Assembly: GCA_003427395.1 (NCBI GenBank)
Contig: BFEA01000197.1
Span: 530,339-569,083, forward strand
Origin: Chara braunii
Lineage: Eukaryota > Streptophyta > Charophyceae > Charales > Characeae
DNA: 38,745 bases
Direction: 5' to 3'
Made by a program: the position numbers and the translations under genes. Positions 1-10,775 of this stretch are shown piece by piece. Numbering within the stretch: the first letter of the stretch is position 1; every line of letters begins with the position of its first letter. A model generated the notes under the pieces. The model worked only from the letters and a program-made list of their open reading frames with translations, made no database searches and was not told where the DNA came from.

Positions 1-7
1 TGTTTTT

Positions 8-110
8 GCGGGGGGGGGTCGGGTAGCCCCGCGGCGGGGGTCCGGGGTTGAAACCCCTACCCCGACTTGGGCCCCGGGGATCCCCGCGTGACAACGCTGG
101 TGCTCGTACC
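8..110. repeat. GC-rich dispersed repeat fragment
   Basis: A G- and C-run rich stretch that resembles the stretch at about 16127-16207: both carry a GGCGGGG-TCCGGGGTT core followed by a C-rich arm, and both lie beside an A-rich tract. No coding signal is seen. The relationship is by eye only. Confidence 0.35.
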
Positions 111-187
111 ACCATTCCTAGCCACTTAAAAAAAAAAGAAAAAAGAAAAAAAAAGAAAAAAAAAGGTTTATTAACTTTATTTGCATT

Positions 188-336
188 ACTTCTTTTTTTT
201 TTTCTTTTTTTTTTTTTTTTAACTTCAGTGTAGGTGGAACACTTAGCGAGGTGATAAGAGCATCCTCGTTGAGTGGGCCTCCTTGGATTGGTGGGGAGCA
301 GCACCTGCTGGAAAGTGGGCCCAGCGGCCCAGATTG
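188..336 (-). repeat. SINE-like element copy 1 (degraded, 3' poly-A on minus strand)
   Basis: A T-rich tract (188-220) precedes a block containing GGTGATAAGAGCA and TTGGTGGGGAGCAGCACC. The same block recurs at 3800-3898, 13332-13451 and 35823-35965, each time with a poly-T to its left. Read on the minus strand this is a short body ending in poly-A, as expected of a retroposed SINE. All copies stop at about the same 5' position, which argues for a unit of its own rather than random LINE truncations. This copy is the most diverged. Confidence 0.55.
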
Positions 337-1353
337 ATATTTTTGGTACAGTGATTCTGTAGTAATGTGAAAGCTTAACCCTCTTCCAAGGGGATTGACT
401 GTCCATCTAGATCCCCGTGACAAGTCAAATGAGAACAAAATTTAATCAAATGAAATGAAATCTAAACAATCAAGTTCAAGCCGACAAATCCGATCAAATC
501 CAAACAAATCGAAAAAAATCCAATCAGTCCAAGTGAAATGAACATCGGAGAAAACTCAGCATACTGCCATCTCTCCCCCCATGAGGGATGTGCAGACAAC
601 AGCTTCTTCCTTGCTGCTCTTTCTAGTTCGGTAATGTGAATGGACTACTCACCAACGGGTAAGCACATTGCCCCAACAGCAGTGATGCCGGGGGAGGAGA
701 GCCGACAATCAACAGGAGCTGCCCCCCCCCTCTTCCAGACTGAGTTTGATTGGTGTGAAATCAACAGGAATTACCCGTCATTACAGGAGGGGCGCGACTA
801 CGGGAAGGATAGAAGAATCAATAAACCACACGACTTATCCCCTACTCTCCCCCGCTCAGTGACTGGATATCCAACCACGAAATGAAAGCCCTGCTTATGA
901 AGTGCAGACCTCTCCTCACTCCCAACTACCCTACCCTTCTCGCCCCAACCGCTGAGTACCAATTCGCGGGGATGCCTCTGTAGCAATTCGCCGGGAGGCG
1001 GTAAGCCCAGGGGGGGATGGCAAGAGAGTGCACGTCCCAATAGAGAGTCCCATTCGCCCAAACCCCCAAGTTGAACATGAAGCGGGGAAACAAAGGGGAA
1101 ACAGGAAGGGAAAAGCGGAGTCACACTCACTTGTGAGCCCCACGATACCTCGCCTTCAGCCCTCCACTCACCATGATATGTAATATCCGACAGCGTAGGT
1201 GATTGGGGCCGAATAGGCAGCACTGGAAACGTTCCCAGGTGTATTCGCATCAACAGCAATTATCTACAGCAGTCCTTGCTATCCTACAGTCAAACAACAC
1301 CAACACTTCATACAAATCTAAAGTACCTAGTACTTTTTTCCCTAAAAATGAGT
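337..1353. other. No recognisable gene
   Basis: Short reading frames occur on both strands here, but none shows a domain, a signal peptide or a family I recognise. Base composition and frame changes look non-coding. Confidence 0.5.
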
Positions 1354-1354
1354 T

Positions 1355-1484
1355 ACAATTAAACTATGGGCCAAGATACAGTTTCCAATTGCAGTTTGGG
1401 CAATGTATACAACCCTGCTTTCTTGGCCAGGTAGGGTGCCCAAAGTGCAATTGCAAACCGTATCTTGGCCCATAGTGCAATTTG
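1355..1484. mobile_element. Small hairpin (MITE-like) element
   Basis: An imperfect inverted repeat has arms at 1355-1402 and 1437-1484 with a loop of about 34 bases. The arms share ACTATGGGCCAAGATAC (left) with its reverse complement on the right, and differ at about five of 48 positions. Such an element would be non-autonomous. I see no clear target-site duplication. Confidence 0.6.
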
Positions 1485-2660
1485 CAATCAGACTTGCTTT
1501 CTTTTCCACTTTGCATTCACGCAAACAGATGGCAAGTCACACTGGCGCTTAGCGCCCACTCAAAGCTCAGAGATATGGAGGTCGGAAACACAGTTCAGAT
1601 ACGTGCTCGCTTCAACAGGCTATGGCGTATCAGCGCCTGTACAACTCTCTGTTCGTCACTGTGCTCAACTCCGCTGTTCGCACACACTCAACTCAGGATC
1701 ACCCTGGATATCCCACACGCGACACATTGTATCACACACACGTACACACTACACTCGCCTACCACCTACGGTGGCTATGGCCGCTTAACCCTGCTGGCTA
1801 TGGCTACGCAACCTCTACCGTGCCCACTTCGTCTTCGGGCGCTCTGCAGACCACCTCGCACAAGCCGCTCAAGCAGCGCTTCCGCATGGCGTACGCAGGA
1901 ATGAATGAATGGCTGGGCGCTGCCTCCTGATTTATACTTGTGTAACTCGTTGGTCTGCCCCTTTTCCATGCCCTTGGTGCACACAATCCCATACGGTACT
2001 TGCTTGACTGGACTCTGACTGACTGGGACCGGTACCGCTGACTCAGCAAGGGCGGACTTCACCACTTGCCTGCCCACTTGCCTCCAGTCTTGCTGTGAGC
2101 AACGTTGGAAGGGCCACTTTCGGACCTTCCGGAAGTCTGTGGACTTGGCCCTTCGACACTGTAGCAGCTACGACCTTTACCTTTCAGGACTGTAGCAGCT
2201 ACGAACCCGACCTTTCAAAAGAGCTACAGCTACGACTTCTAGAACTCACTAAGACCTCTATCCGACAGGTCTACAGATCGAACCCCTACAACCTACGGAC
2301 CTACGACAGCGTACTAACTGTTACGAATACACAGGTCATGGGTTCAACTCTCGGGGTCGACACAGGTACTGTACACAGGTAAGGTAAGAACTAGGGATCG
2401 AGCCCTGGGATCTGCATTTGCTACTGCTAACAGGTGAATTATACCGTTTCAAATTATAACTTGTTTTTGTGACTCTACTGAAGGTACCCCTTTTTTTCTT
2501 TTTTTCCGGGCATACTGCTGATGGCTTTGCTGGAGGAAAACTACGAGGGAAAGACCGTGAATTCGGTAACGAGATTATTGGAGATTGATGAAAGTTTAAT
2601 GAAAGTGGGTCCCAATGTAGGGGCCAGTATTTGTCAAGAATCAAGATATGTCCTTCACAA
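1485..2660. other. No recognisable gene; weak internal repeats
   Basis: Nothing matches a known family. At 2155-2240 a short motif around CTGTAGCAGCTACGA is repeated with a spacing of about 35 bases. Around 2338 a tRNA B-box-like GGTTCAACTC occurs without a convincing partner A box. Confidence 0.4.
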
Positions 2661-2668
2661 GGCTTACC

Positions 2669-2669
2669 C

Positions 2670-2700
<31 letters not shown>

Positions 2701-2759
2701 AGTACTTGTCGGCTTGTGGAAATGATGGTCAGTCAAAGTAAATAATAATAATAATAAAA
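2669..2759 (+). repeat. Poly-A tract and (AAT)n
   Basis: A run of about 28 A at 2669-2696 and an (AAT)n tract at about 2739-2757. The poly-A could be the tail of a retroposed copy on the plus strand, but I cannot recognise the body to its left. Confidence 0.6.
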
Positions 2760-3535
2760 AATCATGGTCGTATGGTCTGATTTTGTTTTCTCTGCCCCGA
2801 CTGTATGGAGTTATTTCCCTGTCCTGTGCTGCTCTTATGTCTCTTTTGGTGGCCCACTATTTTCATCAAAAGTGAGCCAAGCCTTGTAGAATGCAACACC
2901 ACCTCCTTCCCATCCTCCTGTTGTCCACGCATGTCCAGACATCACTGAAATGATTCACATGCCTCAGCATTCCGCCCCAGGTACTGCACTACTGTCTTCA
3001 CCTGAATAGAACGCCCCGTCATTATAGCCGTATCTGGTTCAACTTTCAGTCTACTAGGTTCAGCGATGATGACTGGGCCGTTGTATTCGGGTGAAGACGG
3101 CAGACTGAGTGCGTCCCATTCCCTTTTGTATCATAGGGTGGCACTTAGAACTTTTCCGGTACTCGTAGATGCTGCGGTAGACAGAATCGAGATCGGGTAT
3201 GTTAAGGCCGGCAGCAACAGTGGAAGTTCCTAGCAGTCAGTCAGTAGGGAGTCTCCACATGTCCAGTCCCCGGGTCAAGTCGCAGCTCAGTCCCAGGGAA
3301 GGCCGGCCAACGACAGTCCGAATCTTTGTCGGTTGCAGCAGGGCCTGGCAGGTATGGTGGCCACGAGCCATGCGGGAGGCACCCCACACAGGACAAAGGC
3401 ATCTTGAAAGTCAGGAGCTGACCTCTTCCTTCAATTCAGATCATGCGAGAGCGGTGAGAGTTATTCAGAGCCAAGATCCTGGCAGGATGAACAGTCCATG
3501 GCAAGCAAGTAGGCGCCATAGCTGCAAGCTGGAAA

Positions 3536-3538
<3 letters not shown>
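2760..3538. other. No recognisable gene
   Basis: Unique-looking sequence. The longest frame (3199-3540, plus) has no recognisable domain and runs into the GA microsatellite, so I do not call it. Confidence 0.45.
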
Positions 3539-3596
<58 letters not shown>

Positions 3597-3670
3597 ATGG
3601 CAAGGGCATTCAGAGAGAGATCATGCCACCTGTGTATGAGCTGAATAGTGGTAGTAGAGACTCTAGACAG

Positions 3671-3749
<79 letters not shown>
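3539..3749. repeat. Two (GA)n microsatellites
   Basis: (GA)n at 3539-3593 and again at about 3679-3749, separated by about 85 bases of non-repetitive sequence. Arg-Glu and Ser-Leu frames over these tracts are artefacts of the repeat. Confidence 0.95.
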
Positions 3750-3756
<7 letters not shown>

Positions 3757-3799
3757 CGCACCTGTGCAGAAGGTACAAGATCACGGAAAGGTGCGAAGT

Positions 3800-3898
3800 A
3801 CTGTTTTTTTTTCTTTCTTTCTTTTTTTTTTTGGTCCCCGGTTGCTCCATCTATTGGTGGGGAGCTTCACTTGCTGGAAACCGGGTCCAGCGTCCCTG
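3800..3898 (-). repeat. SINE-like element copy 2
   Basis: A T-rich tract (3803-3832) is followed by GCTCCATCTATTGGTGGGGA, then a CACTTGCTGGAAACCGGG segment and CCAGCGTCCC. The body is shorter than in the copies at 13332 and 35823, which suggests an internal deletion next to the tail. Confidence 0.65.
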
Positions 3899-4283
3899 TT
3901 GTAACCAACGAACGAAAAAGATAGCAACAACCATTCTGCATACAGTTGTTGATGGGCCCGTAAGAGGTTGTGGGCTGCTTCACAAGTAGAGTAGAGAGGC
4001 AAGCAACAAAGCGCTTGTACAACGTCTCTGATCTAATTAAATTAGATTAGAATAGAATGTTGGTCGACCGTATATTTGAACACAGAACAGCTCCCTAGGT
4101 TGGATTCAAAGCACCAAAGGAAAAAAGCTGGAGGGCACAGGGGAGGCGGGAGGGCAGACAACACACAAACACACAAAACAGCCAAACCAAAAAAAATTCA
4201 AGTCCCAAAAGAAATGCAAAGACCAAAAAAAAATAAAGATGATGATAGATAGTTTCGTGTGAGTTGCTGATGCAGCCCGGTAG

Positions 4284-4336
4284 GCAAAGCCTCAATCTCG
4301 GTGGTTCTCTTACCACTACCGGGATAGAGGCTTTGC
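4284..4336. repeat. Imperfect palindrome / hairpin
   Basis: GCAAAGCCTC (4284-4293) pairs with GAGGCTTTGC (4327-4336). Inside this, CGGTGGT pairs partly with ACCACTACCG. The predicted stem is about 20-25 bp. It lies 20 bases left of the foldback element at 4356 and could be part of a nested element or a stem-forming transcript. No function can be assigned. Confidence 0.5.
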
Positions 4337-4355
4337 ACAAGGGCTTTGAAAAAAA

Positions 4356-4726
4356 GGGATAGTTTGCAAATTACCCCCATATATGCCAAAATGCCCCGAA
4401 AAGATGTGGGTGGAGCGGAATGCCCCTATGACAAAAGAAGTATTTTGTGAAATATGCCTGGCGTCGGTTGGACCCCCATCTTTGGAATATACCCCTACCG
4501 GGTACCGTCCAACTTTGCAAAATGCCCAGTACTTGCCAACTTCCCCTAGGCACTATTGCAAAAGGCCAAGGCCCAGGCGGGGAGGTCCAGATTGCAAAGT
4601 TGCACACGCGGCTGACAGGGGCGCAACACAAAGATTTTGGCCCAAAAGGGCATTCCGCTCCACCCAAATCTTTCACGGGCATTTGGCACATATATCTACT
4701 TATGAGGGCATTTTTCAAATTATCCC
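4356..4726. mobile_element. Foldback/MITE-like element with ~75-bp terminal inverted repeats
   Basis: The left end begins GGGATAGTTTGCAAAT and the right end closes with its approximate complement (TATCCC at 4721-4726). Deeper in the arms an 18-bp block, GGGTGGAGCGGAATGCCC, is at 4408-4425 and its exact reverse complement at 4648-4665. The arms align over about 75 bases with small gaps. The 371-bp element has no coding capacity and would need a transposase from elsewhere. The A-rich flanks hide any target duplication. Confidence 0.7.
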
Positions 4727-4768
4727 TAGAAAAAAAATCCCTAAAAAAAAAAAAAACGGAGTTCCGGG

Positions 4769-4769
4769 N
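4769..4769. other. Ambiguous base (N)
   Basis: A single N just after an A14 run. It marks an uncertain consensus, and reading frames crossing it are unreliable. Confidence 0.95.
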
Positions 4770-4868
4770 GAGTTGCACCGACTCATCAGGAGCCTGAACC
4801 CTCAACAATTTGTGGAATCTCCATATTGATAGTTTGGGGTCAGGAACCCTTTGACCCATGCTGACGGC

Positions 4869-5143
4869 AGACTTACCCCAAGCGAAACATAGCAGCGAGC
4901 AACAACTCAGCGAAGCACCAGGCAACGCAGGTGAAGCAACCCAACTGCACAATGCCAAGAATGACTGCAAGGTACAACAGGGCCAGCGGATGAGCAGCAC
5001 AACAACAGCGCAACAAAGCACCAGGCAACACCAACACCACAACCACACTACACGACACACAAGCAAGAACAGCGATTTCGTCAAAATGGACATTTTGTAT
5101 TTTTTGAATGACATCGAATTTAACATTTTCATTATGATTTGGG
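4869..5143. repeat. Dispersed repeat shared with 25636-25791
   Basis: Positions 4999-5035 resemble 25749-25791 directly (both carry ACAACAGCGC and CACCAACACCA). Positions 5070-5143 resemble the reverse complement of 25636-25707, both holding a TTTTGACGAAATCGC-type core. The two blocks are therefore arranged differently in the two places. The unit is unidentified. Confidence 0.5.
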
Positions 5144-5157
5144 TGCAAAAAAGCATT

Positions 5158-5290
5158 GGAAATTCGAGGTTTGGAGTACGGGACAAGGGGTATGGGGTTT
5201 GGGGTAAGGGATTAGGGGTAAGGGGTAAGGGGTAAGCGATAAGGGATAAGGGATCTGGGGGAAGGGATAAGGGGTAAATGGCAAGGGGTG
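5158..5290 (+). repeat. GGGGTAAG/GGGATAAG minisatellite (telomere-like)
   Basis: A degenerate array of 7-8 base units built from GGGGTAAG, GGGATAAG and GGGGTATG. The pattern resembles variant telomeric repeats and is G-rich on the plus strand, so it could form G-quadruplexes. It is not a canonical TTTAGGG array. Confidence 0.65.
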
Positions 5291-5407
5291 AGTCGTATAG
5301 CGTATTGAGCAATGTTTGTTACCTTGTATACATTGTTTCTGTTACAAACCATTCATGTCAGCTACATCTGCCTCCATGTAATCATAATATCGGATAACAC
5401 ATACACA
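5291..5407. other. Flank downstream of the Ulp1-like frame
   Basis: A short AT-rich stretch after the stop of the minus-strand protease frame. No clear terminator or inverted repeat is seen. Confidence 0.4.
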
Positions 5408-6274
5408 CTACTCACGAGTCACTGTGTCCAAAGTCAATCGACGACGTATCGCGAGCATGTCATCTGTGGTGAATGAGAAAGGGGGAAGGTGCCCCTTAGC
5501 CAAAAGTGATGCATACGTGAGCATGAAGACCCCGTATTCATTCGTGTCACGTTGTTTCGAAATGCCCTCTACGTTCCATATGTGATTGAAGGGTTTCGTA
5601 TCCACCTCTTTGCCTTGCGATTTCGATCTTTCAAATCGAAACTTCGTAAACCCGCCGGTCACTTTTCTCGCCAATTCGATGTCGGGGTCGAGGGAGTCAT
5701 AAAATTCGAATTTCCTCCTTCTGAAGTCAGCCACGACGAGGGTCCAGTGGTCCTTGTGCACGATATGGAAAGGCGCAATTATCAAGTCCATGCCACTTAT
5801 AATTACGTTTTCGCACCAACGCTCCACCTCTCGGCCTTGATATCTCATTTCCTTGTCAAAAAGTTTGCCGAAGAAAAAAAAGCTCAGCACAAGTATTCTA
5901 GGAATGCGACCCTTTCCTGTTCTAATGACGGTCTCGTTCTCTGTGTCGTATTCTATGTGTGTTATTCTACACCAGTTGTCCAATGCGATGAGGTTGAGGT
6001 AGAAATTGATGGCGTTGTCATTTAACAACTTCCGTTCGACGACAAGTGAAAGGAAATCGTTTCGAGTGAGTTGCAACACTTCGTTCACGTTAATATCGTG
6101 TGTGCTGGCCATGGGATACATATTCCCGTATTCGCGGATGATATGCGACAATGCTTCCATCTCCTTCTTTAATAAAGACGAAGTTGTGAGGCGCATTGTC
6201 CACCCTCTTTTGCACATTCTCGTATCCGTTGTTACGATTTGCACTACACACCACAAGCATGAGAAAAACGACAT
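5408..6274 (-). pseudogene. Ulp1/SENP-like (C48) cysteine protease domain, catalytic Cys lost
   Basis: The frame gives 288 residues. Residues 71-96 match the start of the Ulp1 fold (NDFLSLVVERKLLNDNAIN). The His is in HKDHW (His176), the Asp in FYDSL (Asp193), and the oxyanion Gln is Gln241, six residues before the nucleophile position. That position reads NEYGVF instead of DCGVF, so Tyr247 (codon at 5534-5536) replaces the catalytic Cys. Family members cleave SUMO-like or other isopeptide bonds. This copy should be inactive as a protease. A possible splice acceptor (TGTGTAG) lies at about 6245, so residues before about 11 may not be coding. A SFFFF stretch coincides with an A-run at about 5873-5881, a likely slippage site. 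Confidence 0.8.
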
Positions 6275-6879
<605 letters not shown>

Positions 6880-8069
6880 TCACCCATCATGTTTTCCACG
6901 TGCGATAGCAACCACGTCTTTTTTACCTTCGACCTCATCATCAATGCTCGCGGTCAGGGTGTCAAGATTGCGAGAGAAGTGCAACCCCTCTGCATCCCCT
7001 CCCTTCCCACCATCCCCGTCGCTCCCTCCATGTAGTGTTAGCGATGAGTGTTCATCACCTTTGTCAGTGCATGAGGACGGTTGCAACAATATTCCCACGA
7101 GGCTCATCCCAATAGCCGACTCAGACTCAATCTTTGATTTGTCTTCCAATGCAATACCTGTCAACAAGAGAGTCTCGTACGTGACACCCATATCCGACGG
7201 CTCGGTGATTGACATATGCACACATTCAAATGTTTCTACTGTGGCGACAAGAGATGGCAATCACGGACTTTTTCGTTGCAGACGTTGTCTTCACCTCCGG
7301 AATCAATGCAGCCTTCACGTCGAAAGTTGTCCCGTCATCTTCCCTCTGTTCAGCCTTTGTGTCCCCTGTGGCCGGTCTGGACAAAAGCACGACATCTGGA
7401 GAGGCGTTCACCTCCATGGCCTCGACGGTGTGATCGACCTTCCAAGTGATGGACCCGCATGAGGGGCTCGCGCGCAGGTCGTAAAACTTACCGTTGTACT
7501 CCAACTGTCCATTGTCTCGCAAGACATTGAACAAATGTTTCACCGTTGCATTGATGGCGGTCTCGCTTTGCCCCATGTTCTCGACCTTCACGCAGTATAG
7601 AATTGCATGCTCCGTCGTTTTCAGCCAAGTGCCCTTCGCCATTCAGTCAAACGTCCTCCAACCGGTTTTGTACTTCACGACCATCTTTCACTCCCCACCT
7701 TGGATGCATGGCTCGATAAATGCCCTCATGCCAGATGATATCATAACCCCATTTGTCCTCAGCAGTGCGGGCGTGTTTGTCCAAAAAAAAATGCATAGTG
7801 GTCGGGTCCGCACTGAAGTCGAGAGGAATCGGTTCGCACGGCGCGAACTTCGACGCTTGGTCAGGTATATCAATCTCATGTTCTTCATCATCGCGGTACA
7901 TTTCAGTCTGTGCATCCATAGGAATACACTCGAGGTGTCCCACCATCGAGGCTACATTGTTCATGGGTGGTGGGTTGGAGCATCCCTGTGAACGCGCGGT
8001 TCCGTCATCGTGTGCCCCTACATCATACGACGGCCTGGATCCTGTAGGTCGTGGTCCATGACATCGCAC
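6880..8069 (-). pseudogene. Low-complexity linker region of the ParB/Ulp1-like locus
   Basis: Three frames on the minus strand (7647-8069, 7226-7642, 6880-7260) look like a continuing but shifted protein. The first contains ADPTTMHFFLDKHARTAEDK and a GYDIIWHEGIYRAMHPRWG segment. The second contains a KTTEHAILYCVKVENMGQSE-type helix and a FYDLRASPSCGSITW strand-like stretch. The third is rich in Gly, Asp and Ser. I recognise no family. It connects the upstream domains to the protease, so I treat it as linker sequence. The frame break at about 7640-7647 includes a stop. Confidence 0.45.
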
Positions 8070-8554
8070 TATTCACGCCACCCGGTTGCATCAGTGTCGT
8101 TTTCGATACCGAGGTCGGAGTCTGAGGAGTCTTCCTCGCTGTCGACAGGGTTGAACCCTTCACCCAATTTAGCGAGCTCTGCATAGTCCTTGAACGTGAG
8201 TTGGTCTTTGGGAATATCAAACTTCAAGTTCTCGCATCGAGCAACGAATGTCTCAAAGGCGCCAATCAGAGCACCGTGATAATGTTTGAGGGCTTCTGTC
8301 ACCTTTGGTTTCTTATATATATAATTTCCGTCAAGATGTCTTTGCGACGCATCGCGTAACAAGTATTCTCACACCTTCAGTCTCTTCAGTCCCAACTTGT
8401 GGTACATGTCCCTGTTATTGCGATGTGTGGAACGCTGTTTCTCGATTCGGCAGTCGAATCTGTCATCCTTGACAAGTATGTCGATGAATTTTGTCAAGTA
8501 TGCAATGTCTTTGGCTGACTCGCCATAGGCAATGACATTATTACCTTCAAGCAA
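8069..8554 (-). pseudogene. Helical C-terminal segment following the methyltransferase-like region
   Basis: Two minus-strand frames, 8369-8554 and 8069-8362, together give a segment starting LEGNNVIAYGESAKDIAYL, then an Arg/Lys-rich helix (EKQRSTHRNNRDMYHKLGL), then a ~97-residue segment ending in an acidic DSEEDSSDSDLG tail. The GNNVIAYGES piece looks like the strand after motif I of class-beta DNA methyltransferases, where an acidic residue usually binds the SAM ribose. This is a weak structural argument. A stop separates the two frames at about 8366. Confidence 0.4.
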
Positions 8555-9314
8555 TAACTCTCACACAAGACCTGCGTGCGCCTACCCAGCAAAGCGCACC
8601 TTCCGCCTCTCCGACGAATGAACCGCACAATGAACGTAACCTGCCATGTTCTCGCTCCCATATTATATCCAATGCACTTTCGTCACCGTCAATGCCACTG
8701 TGTTTTCCGAGACACTTTTCAAACTTCTTCTCCACAACATGCATTTCTGCGAGGTTATTGAGAGGTCGGGATGCGACAGTGACTTTTTTCAGATCCCCTC
8801 CTTCAGCGTGCAAGACAATGGTTATCATATCTCGACTCGTCATAGCGATATTACCGTACCTTATGACGTCATTCGATGGTATGTCCACCCGTTGTCAGGT
8901 CTCAGGGATGAGTTCAACGTCCTCCCAGCGGAACAAGTGACGCAAGACATCGCTTTGCACCTTCTGTGGTGGCCACAACACTTGGTCATCATTCTATGCA
9001 GCACATCAAAGTCTTGCGAGGTCCATGCACTGCTGAAATTTGAGGATGCGATGTCCACGATGACGGCCCTGCATGCCATTTTTTGCGTTGAGGCGACGAT
9101 GTCGTCGGCCGGGCGCTGCCAATACATCTTTCGACCACATGCATACATAAACCAATGTCGTCTGTCTGCCGAGTCTGTCCCTGAGAAGATGACATGCGTT
9201 GGAGGCGATTCGTTTCACCTCCGCTCGAAGCAAATCAAGTTTATCAATGACAATGTATATGAACACCTTAAAGTGAAACGGAGTCCCCTTGTACATTGCT
9301 TCTGTAGGCCCCAA
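8547..9314 (-). pseudogene. Possible degenerate DNA-methyltransferase-like region
   Basis: Three overlapping minus-strand frames (9006-9314, 8861-9148, 8547-8888) join into one protein-like path. It contains CRAVIVDIASSNF followed by AWTSQDFDVLHRMM and, later, SLCGSFVGEAEGALC. In beta-class amino-methyltransferases a strand ending in DPPY (motif IV) precedes a W...F...L helix, and a motif I of the form D.F.GSGT follows near the C-terminus. The order and spacing here fit that plan, but DPPY is replaced by DIAS and the glycine loop is only partly conserved. Such a protein would probably be catalytically dead. It could equally be an unrelated alpha/beta fold. Frames change at about 9200 and 8880. 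Confidence 0.3.
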
Positions 9315-9504
9315 GCCCTCACCGGTGCACCTCGCCTTGCCTCCTCCACTCCTCCAAGTCGTCGAGGGACAATCACTATCTTCACTTTGTTGCTATACAG
9401 CTTCTCCCATTCCTTCTCCTATTCAGTTGTGCATAGCCCTTTTGGTCCATACCTTTCTTCGACGTTTTTGTACGACATGAAGAAGTCGTCGTTCCATTTG
9501 TCAT

Positions 9505-10146
9505 TCAGCCTCCCCTCGACGTGGAACACTTCGTAGTTGAACATACGAACCATGTATCTCTCTTTGCGCATGATGTTGAGGGGCACTCAATGTTCACTCT
9601 TCGAGGTGACACTTTGACGTTCATTGCCACCACCTTCCCCTTCATGTGCAGGAGCAACACTACTTCTCTCTCGCGGCATGTCATGCCCCCGAAGTTCTTG
9701 AAGTACGAAGGACACAAATCCTTCCAGGACACGGTGGAGTCTTTGGGACCATCTCTTGCGTATATGCAATGGTACAATGTCGTTTGTCCGTTGCTTTTGT
9801 CAGTGTACGGTCCTAGCAGGCACCCCTCCATCCTCCCCGTCATGTCAAGCGGGATCTTGCCATCGCCAATTGGTAGCTTACCTTCCTCGAACATTGCGAA
9901 GAACCTTTCCACCAGTGGCCACACTGCGTTGGTGGACGTGACGAGGTTCATGTACCCCTGAAGTTTATTATTCCAATCCTTTCTATATTCGTTTTCGAAC
10001 GCCTGCTTCACAAACGCCTTGTCGCACGCCTTCCCCATGGAGGGCCTCGGTAAGTTTTGCCACTTTTTCTGGTGTGCAACTGTGACGTCATCCTTTTCGT
10101 TGACCTTACCTTTGGGGGGGTCGATTTGTTGTAATCGATCCACCAT
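9505..10146 (-). pseudogene. Central region between ParB-like and methyltransferase-like parts
   Basis: A 213-residue minus-strand frame with natural-looking composition and no recognised family. It includes an LVTSTNAVWPLVERFFAMFE helix, a GRMEGCLLGPYTDKS segment and WKDLCPSYFKNF. Frame-shifted flanks resume upstream (about 10150-10265, a YFEDNRIRGYFNVSAFNN segment that follows the ParB-like part) and downstream (about 9480-9500, WNDDFFMSYKNVEERYGP). It therefore looks like the interior of a longer protein with indels at both ends. Confidence 0.5.
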
Positions 10147-10265
10147 TGCCTTATATCACGCACAGCGTCTTGGAAGGACAACATCATGGCGTGATTTTCA
10201 CGTGTGTTGTTGAAGGCGGAGACATTGAAGTACCCTCGTATCCGGTTATCTTCGAAATAAACGAC

Positions 10266-10775
10266 TCACACTTTAGAGTACGCTTGGAGGCCATAGACTT
10301 TGACGGCCGCGGAGTCCTTTGTCTTCAATCGCTTCATGGCCTCGGCGGTATGCTGACCACAGACAGCGTACCAATCGAACTCTGCAGAGTCCCTTTTGAA
10401 GAACTCGGCCGGCGTGATTCGCCTTCCCTGTCTGTCGACAATGTCGTTCGGGTCAACCGATGCAAGAACGAGCTCAGGCCTCTCCCACGCCCCCGGGTCG
10501 CTAGTGATGGAACTTTCGATGCCTCTTACAATGTTCTCAGACAACGAGCGGTGGTTATAAAGAATCTTCTCACGGGGAATGCGTCTAATTCTTGTGACGT
10601 CGACGTTAACAGTATGGTCGTGTTGCCTAGCAAAGCCGTGCTCGCCGTATTCGAGAAAGAAACAGTGTGTCGTGTCGAGGGGCGCAACGTGCTGAACCGG
10701 GATGTCACCTTCGAGCATGCAAGGCCCCACCTCCTCGCCCTCATCCTCCGAGTCCCGCAGTTCTTGTGGTGTCAC
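10266..10775 (-). pseudogene. ParB/sulfiredoxin-like (ParBc-type) domain
   Basis: The frame gives 169 residues. Residues 57-90 read like the start of a ParB N-terminal domain: a V-D-V-T strand, RRIPREKILYNHRSL, then NIVRGIESSI in the place of the usual E-L-A-x-SI helix. After PELVLASVD, residues 139-150 are CGQHTAEAMKRL, matching the G-[EQ]-[HR]-R-x-x-A-A-K motif that in ParB binds CTP or in relatives forms the active site. ParB-like domains occur in partition proteins, nucleases, and phage proteins that fuse them to DNA methyltransferases. In eukaryotes they are unusual. A stop ends the frame at 10266, but protein-like sequence continues beyond it. Domain assignment is by eye. Confidence 0.6.

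Noticed and set aside
2336-2400. tRNA gene
   Set aside because: A B-box-like sequence is present but no A box or cloverleaf can be drawn.
4371-5312. 313-codon minus-strand frame
   Set aside because: It runs through a foldback element, an N and a minisatellite; no domain is present.
10266-10775. Bacterial contamination as the source of the ParB-like domain
   Set aside because: The surrounding segments on the same strand include a eukaryote-type Ulp1 fold and an acidic linker, with similar decay throughout. Not fully excluded, since the adapter at 12981 shows the assembly is imperfect.
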